A DNA stretch of 64,000 nt from Martelella alba (lineage in GTDB: Bacteria > Pseudomonadota > Alphaproteobacteria > Rhizobiales > Rhizobiaceae). The notes beneath the pieces were generated by a model. It was given only the letters and a program-made list of their open reading frames with translations. It searched no databases and was not told where the DNA came from. Numbering within the stretch: the stretch's first letter is position 1; every line of letters starts with the position of its first letter. The DNA is taken from NCBI RefSeq assembly GCF_006516955.1, contig NZ_VHLG01000007.1, positions 62,001 to 126,000 of the forward strand, read 5' to 3'. A program made the position numbers and the translations under genes. Shown piece after piece: positions 45,448 through 54,396 of this stretch.

Positions 45448-46384
45448 TTTTTTCCTCCCGAACGAGGCGCAGATAGATGATGGCAAAGATGGTCAGAAAG
45501 ACGAACATCAAGAGCGATACGACAGACGCTTCGCCGAGCTTTCCATATTTGAAGGCGATCTTGTAAAGATAGGTCACCAGAATATCGGTTGAATTGGCTG
45601 GGCCGCCTTCCGTCAGGATCCAGATGATCGGGAAGGAATTGAAGACGTAGATCACGTTCAGGACGATGGCGATGTTGAGATAGGGCTTCATCATCGGCAA
45701 GGTGATGGTCTTGAAACAATGCCAGTTCGATGCCCCTTCCATCCTCGCCGCCTCGTAGAGATCCGAGGGCAGCGATGACAGTCCGCCGAGGAAGATCGTT
45801 ACCGTGAAGGGGATGGAAACGATGATACCGATCAGGACCATCACGGTGAAGGCTGTCGTCCCGCTTGAAAGCCAAACCACCGGATCGCGCAGGATACCAA
45901 GCTGTTCCAGAAGATGGTTGAGATAGCCGGTCTCACCGTTCAGCGCCCAGCGCCAGACAACCGTCAGCAGCGACAGGGATACCGACCAGGGCAGCATGAC
46001 GATCACCCGGGCAAAGCCGCGGCCGTGGAACTTGTCATTGAGGATCAGCGCCAGGCCGACCGAGCAGATCAGCGTGCCGCCGACCACCAGCAGCGTCCAC
46101 CAGACCGAGCGGATGGCAGCCTGCTGAAACAGCGGATCGGAGAAGACTGCGTGAAAATTGGCAAAATCATTCAAACCCTTCACCTGGCCAAAGCGCGTGA
46201 CCTTGCGCAGTGAGGTCTGGATCAGCGCATAGACCGGATAGATGATGATGAAGGCAGAGAGAATGAGGCCGGGGCCGATAAACAGAAGCGGCACCAGCTT
46301 TTTTGACCAGAGTGAGAGGGGAGTGGGGGCCGCAATGCCCCCGTCACGCGCCATCTCCGGGTCGGATACGGAATGAGCGGGCAT
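45440..46384 (-). CDS. Sugar-type ABC permease, MalF-like (CUT1)
   Basis: A 314-residue permease. A polar N-terminus of about 25 residues precedes the first helix (KKLVPLLFIGPGLILSAFIIIYPVY); the EAA-loop is LYEAARMEGASNWHCFKTITLPMMKPY. An AGGACAAGG box precedes ATG 46384. The gap to the binding-protein gene is only 13 bases and lacks the hairpin seen in the two other ABC operons of this window. Confidence 0.93.
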   Translation of the reverse strand: MPAHSVSDPEMARDGGIAAPTPLSLWSKKLVPLLFIGPGLILSAFIIIYPVYALIQTSLRKVTRFGQVKGLNDFANFHAVFSDPLFQQAAIRSVWWTLLVVGGTLICSVGLALILNDKFHGRGFARVIVMLPWSVSLSLLTVVWRWALNGETGYLNHLLEQLGILRDPVVWLSSGTTAFTVMVLIGIIVSIPFTVTIFLGGLSSLPSDLYEAARMEGASNWHCFKTITLPMMKPYLNIAIVLNVIYVFNSFPIIWILTEGGPANSTDILVTYLYKIAFKYGKLGEASVVSLLMFVFLTIFAIIYLRLVREEKNG

Positions 46385-46397
46385 TGCGGCCTTGTCC

Positions 46398-47654
46398 TCA
46401 GTTCTGCGAAATAACGTCGTTGACCTTGGTCTCAATGTCGGAAAGCGCCGCATCGGGCTCCATCTGACCGAGATAGGTCGACTGTAGATCGGTGATCGTG
46501 GCGTCGGCGATTTCTTCCCAGCCGGCGACCAGCGGAGCGAAATGCGCGCCTGCCAGAAGGTCGGTGAACACCTTCAGGTCTGCATTGTCAGCAAACATCG
46601 GGTTGGCTGCTTCTTCCTTGTTGACTGGCAGGAAGCCTTCGGCCTGATCGAACTTGACGCGCTGATCCGTGGTGAAGAGGAAGTCGAGGAAGGCCCAAGC
46701 CTCATCCTTGACCTTGGAATTCTGGAACATCACGATCGAGTCAGTCACACCGTAGGTCGCGGAGGTGGTGCCCTTCGGAACGGCGGCGAGGCCGTAGTTC
46801 AGGTCAGGCGCCTGTTCTTTGATCTGCTTGGACAGGAACGGGCCGGTGATGACCATGCCAAGCTTGCCCTGCTTGAACAGGTTCTCGATGTCAGCGCGCT
46901 GATAGTCGGTTACGCCCGGCTCTGTCAGGCCTTCCTTGATCATCGTCGTGTAGATGTCCATGGCCTTCTTGCCGGCATCCGAATTGACGGCCGACTTGCC
47001 ATCGGCATTGAGGATCGTGCCGCCATAGCTCCACATCGGGTAGTACCAGTAGACGTCCGTCTCGGTGCTCTTGCCCTGAATGCCATAGGCGTGAGTGCCG
47101 TCCTTGCCGAGATCCTTGATGGCGCGCGATACGGTCAGCATGTCGTCCCAGGTGGCCGGCGGGGCATCAAAACCGGCTTCCTTCAGCAGGTCCTTGTTGT
47201 AGAACATGGCGCGGGCCGAAGCGGCGATCGGCAGGCCATAGGTGGTGCCGTCGACGACTGAAGGCGTCAGGAAGGTCTGGAAGAAGCGATCCTTGAACGC
47301 ATCGTCCATATAGCTGTCGAGCGGTTCGACAACGCCCTGATCGGCGTAATCGAGGATCCAGCGGGTGCCAATGACGGCGAGGTCGGCGTTGACGCCACCC
47401 GAAATATCGGTGACGAGCTTCTGCTGCAGCGAGGCCCACGGCACCATTTCAAGTTCGATCTTGGTGTCGGGATTTGCCGCCATGAAGGCGTCAGCGGCCT
47501 GCTGGAAATACGGCATGGTGTTGGATGAATATTCCGGGATCGTCACCCGCACGGTGCCTGCCTCGGCGGCGCCTGCGGCAAGGATGGCGAATGTGGAAGC
47601 GGCAAGTGCGAGGCGCATTGCGCCCTTGAGCTTGCGCGTGGAAAGCTGATGCAT
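46398..47654 (-). CDS. ABC transporter substrate-binding protein (CUT1)
   Basis: A 418-residue periplasmic binding protein of family 1. The signal peptide has a basic start (MHQLSTRKLKGAMRLALAAS) and probable cleavage after AAEAG. The mature protein begins TVRVTIPEYSSNTMPYFQQAADAFMAANPDTKIELEMVPW. The bound compound is unknown. It leads the leftward arm of the locus and its promoter region is shared with the divergent unknown gene at 47831. The 175 bases between them hold a palindrome likely to bind the LacI regulator. Confidence 0.92.
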   Translation of the reverse strand: MHQLSTRKLKGAMRLALAASTFAILAAGAAEAGTVRVTIPEYSSNTMPYFQQAADAFMAANPDTKIELEMVPWASLQQKLVTDISGGVNADLAVIGTRWILDYADQGVVEPLDSYMDDAFKDRFFQTFLTPSVVDGTTYGLPIAASARAMFYNKDLLKEAGFDAPPATWDDMLTVSRAIKDLGKDGTHAYGIQGKSTETDVYWYYPMWSYGGTILNADGKSAVNSDAGKKAMDIYTTMIKEGLTEPGVTDYQRADIENLFKQGKLGMVITGPFLSKQIKEQAPDLNYGLAAVPKGTTSATYGVTDSIVMFQNSKVKDEAWAFLDFLFTTDQRVKFDQAEGFLPVNKEEAANPMFADNADLKVFTDLLAGAHFAPLVAGWEEIADATITDLQSTYLGQMEPDAALSDIETKVNDVISQN

Positions 47655-47737
47655 GATTTTTCTCCAGATTGGAGCCGGTCTTGTGCCGGCGTTCCCCTAC
47701 GACTTTAGCCTAGGCTGAAGATTTCCTTGCCGTCAAT

Positions 47738-47784
47738 GCAGGAAATGCAAAATTATGCAAAAAACAAATATTGCGCAATTTGCG
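47738..47784. promoter_or_regulatory. Candidate LacI-type operator region between divergent arms
   Basis: The palindrome ATTGCGCAAT (47770-47779), with the central CG favoured by LacI-family proteins, lies about 115 bases upstream of the binding-protein gene and 52 before the rightward arm. Direct repeats ATGCAAAA (47746-47763 region, TGCAAAATTATGCAAAA) and TTTGCG lie close by. The location could let one repressor control both arms. Confidence 0.5.
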
Positions 47785-47830
47785 TTACCGTGCCAGCATT
47801 CGCCGGACAGAAAGAGGGCAAGAAGCCACG

Positions 47831-49027
47831 ATGAATGGAACAGCAGATGACAAATACCGCGGTCTTTTTGCCTATGGCTGGGACATTGCGGAGATGGATG
47901 ATGACCGTTTTGTCGATGAAGCGCATCGGCTTGGCCTGAATACGATCACTTATGCGGCAGCCTATCACGCCGGAAAGTTTACCAGACCCAAAGGCGTCCA
48001 CGGCAAGATCTTCTTTCCCGAGGATGGGCGAACGCATTTCCGCTCTGATGCTTCGCGTTATGAGGCGATCAAGCCGGAAACCAGTGGTTTTGCTGCCGGG
48101 AATGACCTTTTCGAGCGGCTCTGTGCCCGTAGCGACGTTGCCGTCAGCGCCTGGACCGTGCTGCTGCACAATAGTTTCCTTGGCGCAAAGCATCCAGATT
48201 GCGTGGTCGAAAATGCTTTCGGCGATCGCTATGTCTACTCACTTTGCCCTTCCAATCCTGCCGTTCGGGCCTATGCGCGTAATCTGTGCTGCGATGTTGC
48301 CAATTCCCATGATGTTGAAGGACTGACGCTGGAGACGCCTGGCTTTCTGCCCTTCCGTCACGGCTATCATCATGAATTTGCACTGCTTGGCTCCATGCCG
48401 GGAACGGAAATGCTGCTTGGTCTTTGTTTTTGCGAACATTGCGAAAACCGTGCAAAATTTGCAGGCATTGACGTTGCCGGGCTGCGCGGCCGGGTGAAAA
48501 AGCATGTGGCAGGGGCCATGGACGCGGCTTACGAGCCGCATCCTGCCACCAACCGCGCCTGGGTTGAAGCGGATCTTGTGCTGGATGCCGATCTTGCTGC
48601 CTATCACCGCATGCGCTGCGAGGCGGTAACGAGCCTGGTCGGCGAAATTCGTGAAGCCGTGCGCAAGGATGCGAGCATCCACATCATTCCCTCGGTCAAT
48701 CAGCCGGTCGGTCTTTGCTATCTGGAAGGGTCTGACCTTGCGGCACTGTCAAAGGTCGCCGATGGGCTGGAAGTGTGTTTTTACACGCCGCCAGCTGAAA
48801 CGGCGCTGACGGAGCTTTCCGAGATCCGGGCGCGCACTGGAGACGATGTGTCTATCCGCGCCGTTCTGCGACCGGGCGTTCCAGATTACGCCAGCGAGGG
48901 CGGTTTTGCCGCGACGGTGGCGGCGCTTGAAAATGCCGGGGTTTCCGGCTTCGGCTTCTACAATTACGGTCATGTGCGCGCGAGCGGGCTCGAATGGGTC
49001 GGCCGCGCCATGCATGGCCTCAAATGA
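47831..49027 (+). CDS. Unrecognised protein, possibly TIM-barrel glycosidase-like
   Basis: A 398-residue soluble protein without signal peptide that I cannot assign to a named family. Alternating strand-helix pattern and phrases such as AHRLGLNTITYAA, GLTLETPGF (E168) and GVSGFGFYNYG suggest a (beta/alpha)8 barrel of the glycoside-hydrolase-like sort. Residues 199-204 form CFCEHC, a cysteine cluster like that seen in some uncharacterised GH-like families. Histidines cluster at 177-181 (HGYHH). GAGGG at 47813-47817 is a possible ribosome site, though rather far from ATG 47831. It is the first gene of the rightward arm, so it is probably the first or defining enzyme of the pathway. Confidence 0.75.
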   Translation: MNGTADDKYRGLFAYGWDIAEMDDDRFVDEAHRLGLNTITYAAAYHAGKFTRPKGVHGKIFFPEDGRTHFRSDASRYEAIKPETSGFAAGNDLFERLCARSDVAVSAWTVLLHNSFLGAKHPDCVVENAFGDRYVYSLCPSNPAVRAYARNLCCDVANSHDVEGLTLETPGFLPFRHGYHHEFALLGSMPGTEMLLGLCFCEHCENRAKFAGIDVAGLRGRVKKHVAGAMDAAYEPHPATNRAWVEADLVLDADLAAYHRMRCEAVTSLVGEIREAVRKDASIHIIPSVNQPVGLCYLEGSDLAALSKVADGLEVCFYTPPAETALTELSEIRARTGDDVSIRAVLRPGVPDYASEGGFAATVAALENAGVSGFGFYNYGHVRASGLEWVGRAMHGLK

Positions 49028-49058
49028 AAACCGTATAAAATAAGAACGGGGAACTGAC

Positions 49059-49853
49059 ATGAAGAGACTTGAAGGGCGCGTGGCGCTGGTGACCGGTGGC
49101 GTTGGTGGCATCGGAACGGCGGTGGTCAAGGATTTCCTCGCCGAAGGCGCCAAGGTCATCATTAGCGATATCAAGGCCGAAGCCGTGGATGCGGCTGTTG
49201 CTGGCTATAAGGCGGAAGGCTATCCGGTTGCCGGCGCTGCTGCCAGCATCATCGACCTTGACGCGCTGCAGGCCGCGGTCGATGCCGCCGTTGCCGAACT
49301 CGGACCGATCGATATCGTTGTTGCCAATGCCAATACCGGCGGTGCGACAACCACCATGGACAAGACCTCGCCGGAACGCTTCCGTCAGGATGTTGCCGAC
49401 AATTTGGCCGGGCAATACAACACCATCCGCGTTGCCATTGATGGCATGAAGGCTAAAAAACATGGCGCGATCGTTGTGGTTGGCTCGGTCAATGGCCTCG
49501 CCACCTTCGGTCAGCCCGCCTATAGCGCTGCCAAGGCCGGGCTTGTCAGCCTGACGCGCACTATGGCGACGGAATATGGCGAGCACAATATCCGCGCCAA
49601 TATCGTTTGCCCCGGCACAGTGCAGACACCGGCCTGGGATCATCGCATTGCCCGCAAGCCTGACGTGATGGACGGGTTGAAGAAATGGTATCCGCTGAAG
49701 CGCGTCGCCATGCCGGTCGATATTGCCAAGGCAATCACCTTCCTTGCCTCTGATGATGCCGGCTTCATTTCGGGCGTTACCCTTCCGGTTGATGGCGGGT
49801 TGATGGCTGGCAATCTGGCAATGTCACGCGAGCTGACGCTGGAGGATATCTGA
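49059..49853 (+). CDS. Short-chain dehydrogenase/reductase
   Basis: A 264-residue NAD(P)-dependent oxidoreductase. Cofactor loop TGGVGGIGTAVV (residues about 12-23), then IVVANANTGG where most SDRs have NNAG, catalytic serine in GSVNG, YSAAK with tyrosine and lysine, and the family-typical C-terminal DDAGFISGVTLPVDGG. The ATG overlaps no other gene; its stop overlaps the ATPase start by one base. It probably oxidises or epimerises a hydroxyl of the imported compound. Confidence 0.93.
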   Translation: MKRLEGRVALVTGGVGGIGTAVVKDFLAEGAKVIISDIKAEAVDAAVAGYKAEGYPVAGAAASIIDLDALQAAVDAAVAELGPIDIVVANANTGGATTTMDKTSPERFRQDVADNLAGQYNTIRVAIDGMKAKKHGAIVVVGSVNGLATFGQPAYSAAKAGLVSLTRTMATEYGEHNIRANIVCPGTVQTPAWDHRIARKPDVMDGLKKWYPLKRVAMPVDIAKAITFLASDDAGFISGVTLPVDGGLMAGNLAMSRELTLEDI

Positions 49854-50923
49854 TGGCGGATCTGGTTCTTTCGCAGATCAACAAGCATTACGGCGATCAT
49901 CAGGTCCTGCACGATATCGACCTGATGATCCCGGATGGCGAATTCGTCGTTCTGGTCGGTCCGTCCGGCTGCGGCAAGTCAACGCTGCTGCGCATGATTG
50001 CCGGTCTGGAAGAGGTGACCTATGGTGATCTGATCATTGGCGGGCATCGCTCCAACCATGTGACGCCGCAGCGGCGCAATATCGCCATGGTGTTCCAGTC
50101 CTACGCGCTGTTTCCGCATATGACGGTGCGTGACAATATCGCCTATGGCCCGAAGCTCAGAGGCGAAAAGGCAGGCGAGATCGACGTCAAGATCGCCCAT
50201 GCCGCCGAAATTCTCAACCTGACGCCCTATCTGGAGCGCTATCCGCGCCAGCTTTCCGGTGGCCAGCGCCAGCGCGTCGCCATGGGCCGTGCCATTGTGC
50301 GCGAGCCGAGCCTTTTTCTCTTTGATGAGCCGTTGTCCAATCTCGATGCGCAGCTGCGAGTACAGATGCGCACTGAAATCAAGGCGCTGCACAAGAAGGT
50401 TGGTCGCACCTCCATCTATGTCACCCATGACCAGATCGAGGCGATGACGCTTGCCGACCGGATCGTGGTGATGAATGCCGGCCATATCGAGCAGATCGGC
50501 ACGCCACTGGAACTTTACGACACGCCGAAAACGCTGTTCGTGGCGAAATTCATAGGTTCACCGGCGATGAATCTGCTGGATGCCAATATTGCCTCGTCTG
50601 ATGGTCAGACGCGCGCGCTGATCGGCGACAGCATTTCCATTGCACTACCCGGCGCCACGGGGCTGCAGCCGGGTGACACGCTGACGCTCGGTATCCGGCC
50701 TGAACATTTCGAACTCGCTCCCGACGGCGAGGGCCTGCCGCTCGCGGTCGATCTGGTCGAGCAGACCGGCGCCGATACCTATGTCTACGGCAAGATCGGC
50801 GGGCAGAGCGTGGTGGCGCTGTTCCGCCATCGCCTCGTTGTCGACAGCGATGCGGTCCTTTCGGTCCGCCCGCAGCTCGGCATGGAGCATCTGTTCAATC
50901 CCCAGACGGGAAAGCGCATCTGA
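49853..50923 (+). CDS. UgpC/MsmK-type ABC ATPase
   Basis: A 356-residue ATPase of the CUT1 group. Walker A GPSGCGKST, Q-loop MVFQSYALFPHMTV, signature LSGGQRQRVAMGRA, Walker B LFLFDEPLSNLD, switch histidine YVTHDQIEA; the C-terminal OB-like TOBE domain is present (residues about 240-350), with GIRPEHF. It is translationally coupled to the SDR gene (TGATG). It should energise the permeases of the leftward arm. As the only CUT1 ATPase in the window it might also serve the nan-type importer, which lacks one. Confidence 0.94.
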   Translation: MADLVLSQINKHYGDHQVLHDIDLMIPDGEFVVLVGPSGCGKSTLLRMIAGLEEVTYGDLIIGGHRSNHVTPQRRNIAMVFQSYALFPHMTVRDNIAYGPKLRGEKAGEIDVKIAHAAEILNLTPYLERYPRQLSGGQRQRVAMGRAIVREPSLFLFDEPLSNLDAQLRVQMRTEIKALHKKVGRTSIYVTHDQIEAMTLADRIVVMNAGHIEQIGTPLELYDTPKTLFVAKFIGSPAMNLLDANIASSDGQTRALIGDSISIALPGATGLQPGDTLTLGIRPEHFELAPDGEGLPLAVDLVEQTGADTYVYGKIGGQSVVALFRHRLVVDSDAVLSVRPQLGMEHLFNPQTGKRI

Positions 50924-50936
50924 AAGGGTGATCGCA

Positions 50937-51989
50937 GTGCATATTGAAGACATCGATACCCCGGCGCCGCTCGTCGATCTGGCAATCGTTGAAGCCAATC
51001 TGAAGCGGATGCAGGATTATTGTGATGCCCATGGCATCAAATTGCGTCCCCACATCAAGACCCACAAGATTGCCGAACTGGCCAGACGCCAGATGGCGCT
51101 CGGCGCCTGCGGTATCACCTGCCAGAAACTCGGCGAGGCCGAGGTGATGGCCGATGCCGGGATTGATGACATTCTGATCTCCTATCCGATCATCGGCCCG
51201 ATCAAGGCAAAGCGGCTTGCCGCGCTTGCCAAGCGGGTGAAGATGACGGTGGCGATCGACAATGATGTTGCCTTTGAAACCGTCGCATCCGCTGCCCGGA
51301 TGGCCGCTGCCAAGATTGCTGTTCTGGTCGAATTCGACAGCGGCATGGGGCGCACCGGCGTCATGTCGGTCGCTGAAGCGCTGCGGCTGGCGCAAAGGGT
51401 TGACGCAGAGCCGGGGCTGCATTTTTCCGGGCTGATGACCTATCCGGCCAATGAGGCGTCTGCCACCTTCGTCAAGGCGGCGCGCCCCGTCTTTGAGGCC
51501 GCCGGTCTGCCAATCCCGATGGTGTCGGGCGGTGGTACGCCTGCGTCGCTGCATATTCACGAACTCGGCGTCATCGATGAGCTGCGCGTCGGCACCTATA
51601 TCTACAACGACCGGATGATGATGGGGGCCGGTCATGCGACGCTGGAAGATTGCGCCTTTGATGTCATCGTCACCGTCGTCTCACGGCCCGAGCCCGATCG
51701 TGCGATCATTGATGCCGGCACGAAGTCTCTCACCAGCGATCCTTCGGGCAAAGGCGGTCCGGGACATGGCCTGATTCGTGAATATCCCGATGCGGTTATC
51801 GTCCGGCTGACGGAGGAACATGGCATGGTCGACCTTTCCGCCTGTCAGAAAAAGCCGGAAATCGGTGAGATCTTGCATGTTGTGCCAAATCACGTCTGTC
51901 CGGTTTCCAATCTCCACGATACCATCTTCGTCAAGGCGGGCGATGAATGTCTCACGTGGCGAGTCGATGCACGTGGTCTGACCCGGTAG
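50937..51989 (+). CDS. PLP enzyme of the D-threonine aldolase / D-serine dehydratase (DSD1) family
   Basis: A 350-residue alanine-racemase-fold enzyme that uses pyridoxal phosphate. The PLP lysine lies in the motif RPHIKTHK near residue 37-44; the phosphate-binding VSGGGTPAS and the late NHVCPV, a metal-site motif of this family, are present. Family members cleave D-3-hydroxy-amino acids to glycine plus aldehyde, or dehydrate D-serine. AAAGGG at 50923-50927 favours GTG 50937; GTG 50928 is also in frame. It lies 13 bases after the ATPase gene. Its presence in a regulon with RidA and a deacylase suggests D-amino acid catabolism. Confidence 0.9.
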   Translation: MHIEDIDTPAPLVDLAIVEANLKRMQDYCDAHGIKLRPHIKTHKIAELARRQMALGACGITCQKLGEAEVMADAGIDDILISYPIIGPIKAKRLAALAKRVKMTVAIDNDVAFETVASAARMAAAKIAVLVEFDSGMGRTGVMSVAEALRLAQRVDAEPGLHFSGLMTYPANEASATFVKAARPVFEAAGLPIPMVSGGGTPASLHIHELGVIDELRVGTYIYNDRMMMGAGHATLEDCAFDVIVTVVSRPEPDRAIIDAGTKSLTSDPSGKGGPGHGLIREYPDAVIVRLTEEHGMVDLSACQKKPEIGEILHVVPNHVCPVSNLHDTIFVKAGDECLTWRVDARGLTR

Positions 51990-52000
51990 GTTTTCTGAAA

Positions 52001-53215
52001 ATGTCTGCATCCACAAATCTTCGCTCGCTGTTTGGCCGGCGCGACTTCGGGCTCTATACGCTTGGCAATTGCGCGGGCTTGCTTGCCCAGTGGATGCTGA
52101 AAACCACGATCGCCTGGCTCGCCTGGGAAATGACCGGCAAGAGCCTGTGGGTCGGCCTGGCGGTGACGGCTGAAATGGTGCCGACTGTTCTGGTCGGTCT
52201 CTATGCCGGTGTCATTGCAGACCGGGCCGATCTGCGCCGCCTCCTTATGCGGATCCAGTTTTCCACGGTCTGCATCTATTCCGCCCTGGCGGTGATGGAT
52301 CTTCAGGGCCTGCTGTCGATCCCGATCATGCTGGCGCTACTCGCCTGTAATGGTGTGATTGTCGGCTTTGCCCAGCCGGCAAGCCAGGCGGCGATTACCG
52401 GGCTTGTCGACCGGGAGGAGCTCGGAACGGCGATCTCTTTGAACTCGATCCTGTTCAATCTTGCCCGTTTTGCAGGCCCGGCCATTGCCGGTGGGCTGAT
52501 TGCGGGCTTCGGTTCGTCCGTGGCGCTGACGGTGACGGCCTTCTTCGCCGGGCTGTTCTTTCTGTCGCTTCTGGTGGTGCATTTCAACGCTGTGCCGCGT
52601 CTGGCGCCTACCGGCTCGATCTTCAGCCAGATTGGCGAGGGTGCGCGCCATATTGTGACGGAGCCGACGGTCTATTTCGTTTTTCTGCTCTATGCCACGG
52701 CCGCCTTCCTGATTCGGCCGATCAGTGAACTTCTGCCGGAACTGGCGGATGCGGTTCTTGGCGGCGGAGCGGAAACGCTGGCCTGGCTGTCTTCCGCCAT
52801 GGGGTTCGGCGCGATCATTGCCGGTGTCATAAACATGGTCGGCGGAGAACGCGGCCAGGTACCGCTTGCCGTCTGGGGCACGCTGCTGGCCGTTATGGGG
52901 GCGCTGGTTCTGGCGCTGACATCCTCGCCGTCTGTCGCGCTTTTCGGTGCTGCCGTGTTCGGCGGGGCGCTTGCCGCGGGCGGCGTCGCCTCGCAGACGG
53001 TGCTGCAGCTCGGTTCACCAGCCCATCTGCGTGGCCGGGTCATGTCCATCCACGGTATCATTTTCCGCGTCGGCCCGGCGCTAGGCGCTGTCATTCTCGG
53101 CGGCGTGGGGGATGCGCTGAGCTTGCAGCGCGCACTACTTGGCGGTATTGCGGCGATGCTTGTAATCTGGTTCTGGCTGGTCAAGCGCAAGGGAGTGCGT
53201 CATGGCCTGCGATAA
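52001..53215 (+). CDS. MFS transporter (EntS-like)
   Basis: A 404-residue membrane transporter with about twelve helices and an early ADRADLRRLLM loop after the second helix. The GFAQPASQAAITGLVDREELGTAISLNSILFNLARFAGPAIAG segment is that of the EntS-type MFS exporters. It starts 11 bases after the PLP-enzyme gene and ends 42 bases before the LacI gene. In the locus it may export a product or a toxic by-product; import by this route would be redundant with the ABC system. The substrate is unknown. Confidence 0.88.
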   Translation: MSASTNLRSLFGRRDFGLYTLGNCAGLLAQWMLKTTIAWLAWEMTGKSLWVGLAVTAEMVPTVLVGLYAGVIADRADLRRLLMRIQFSTVCIYSALAVMDLQGLLSIPIMLALLACNGVIVGFAQPASQAAITGLVDREELGTAISLNSILFNLARFAGPAIAGGLIAGFGSSVALTVTAFFAGLFFLSLLVVHFNAVPRLAPTGSIFSQIGEGARHIVTEPTVYFVFLLYATAAFLIRPISELLPELADAVLGGGAETLAWLSSAMGFGAIIAGVINMVGGERGQVPLAVWGTLLAVMGALVLALTSSPSVALFGAAVFGGALAAGGVASQTVLQLGSPAHLRGRVMSIHGIIFRVGPALGAVILGGVGDALSLQRALLGGIAAMLVIWFWLVKRKGVRHGLR

Positions 53216-53257
53216 GGTGATTGCTGTCAGAACATGCGACAGGAAGGTGGAGGCAGG

Positions 53258-54280
53258 ATGAAGGAACGGGCCAGGCGCATCAATCAGGCCGATATTGCCG
53301 AGCTTGCCGATGTCTCCATCAGCACCGTCTCGCGTGCCCTTGGCGGCGCACATGGCATCTCGCCGGAGGTGCGCGAGCGGATCCGGCGGATCGCCGATGA
53401 ACTTGGCTATTCCGAGCGTCCGCCCGTGCAGCTTACCGCGCCTGCGATCAAGGCGGTGGTCTATCTGCCGATGCACCCGGTCACCGGTGGCCTGCATCCG
53501 ATCTTTCAGGAAACCTATGACGGTATTGTAGCTGCGGCAGCAGAAAACGCGTTCGAACTGTTTCCCAAGCTTCTGCCGGAGGAAGATATTGATCTGGCGC
53601 TGATCCGGGAGACTGCCGACTATCACGGAACGGCGACCGCCTTCATGTTCTATGTCGACCCTGTTCCGGAGGTTGCACGCTTCTTTCAGGAAAGCGGCAG
53701 TCTTGTTCTGGTCAACAATATCGATGCTGATATGCGTTTTGATAGTGTGATCGTTGACAATTATGCAGGTTCCAAGCTTGCGACACGAAAAATGCTGGCC
53801 GCTGGTCATCGCAATATCCTCTTTGTCGCAGGCAATTTGCGGTATTCCCCGCGCGAACGGTTGCGTGGTTTCTACGATGCGATTGCTGAATGCCCCGATG
53901 CCAGTGGTCAGCAGGTGGTCATTGGCTATGATCGCCATGAGACAGCGATGGACTATTTCAAGCGCTATTTCGAAAGCCGTGAAAGCTGGGACTGGACCGC
54001 GATCGTTTGCGGCAATGATCTGATGGCGATCGGCATTCTGCAGGCTGCGCGCGAATGCGGGCTTACCGTGCCGGACGATTTCTCCATTATCGGTTTTGAC
54101 GACATCAGCTGGTCGGCGATGACCACGCCGAGGCTCGCGACTGTCCGCTATGAGCGGGCCGGGCTCGGCGAGGAGGCCATCCGCCTGATGAAGCGCCGGA
54201 TCGAATATCCAGACGCGCCGGTCATCAAGGCCTCCGTCGGCGTAACCTTTGTCGATGGCGGCACGGTCGGGGGATTTTAG
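53258..54280 (+). CDS. LacI-family transcriptional regulator
   Basis: A 340-residue repressor. The helix-turn-helix and hinge run from NQADIAELADVSISTVSRAL to IRRIADELGYSER (residues about 8-58), and a periplasmic-binding-protein-like sensor domain follows, with the typical end GFDDISWSAMTTPRLATVR and GTVGGF. An AGGTGGAGGCAGG stretch precedes ATG 53258, so translation should be efficient. It is the last gene of the rightward arm and probably controls both arms through the palindrome near 47775. The ligand is presumably the imported compound or an intermediate. Confidence 0.94.
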   Translation: MKERARRINQADIAELADVSISTVSRALGGAHGISPEVRERIRRIADELGYSERPPVQLTAPAIKAVVYLPMHPVTGGLHPIFQETYDGIVAAAAENAFELFPKLLPEEDIDLALIRETADYHGTATAFMFYVDPVPEVARFFQESGSLVLVNNIDADMRFDSVIVDNYAGSKLATRKMLAAGHRNILFVAGNLRYSPRERLRGFYDAIAECPDASGQQVVIGYDRHETAMDYFKRYFESRESWDWTAIVCGNDLMAIGILQAARECGLTVPDDFSIIGFDDISWSAMTTPRLATVRYERAGLGEEAIRLMKRRIEYPDAPVIKASVGVTFVDGGTVGGF

Positions 54281-54396
54281 CAGACGGGCCGGGTTTCGCC
54301 GCAATATAGGCGGAAGCGATTTTGGCTTATGTGACTTTCTGGCTAGCCTGCGCTTTCTTGAAAAGCGACAGAGAAGACATAGCGCAGGAGATTGCC

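Noticed and set aside
47131-47700. A hairpin for mRNA stabilisation after the third ABC binding-protein gene, as in the other two operons
   Set aside because: Only 13 bases separate the binding-protein stop (46398) and the permease start (46384), with no inverted repeat.
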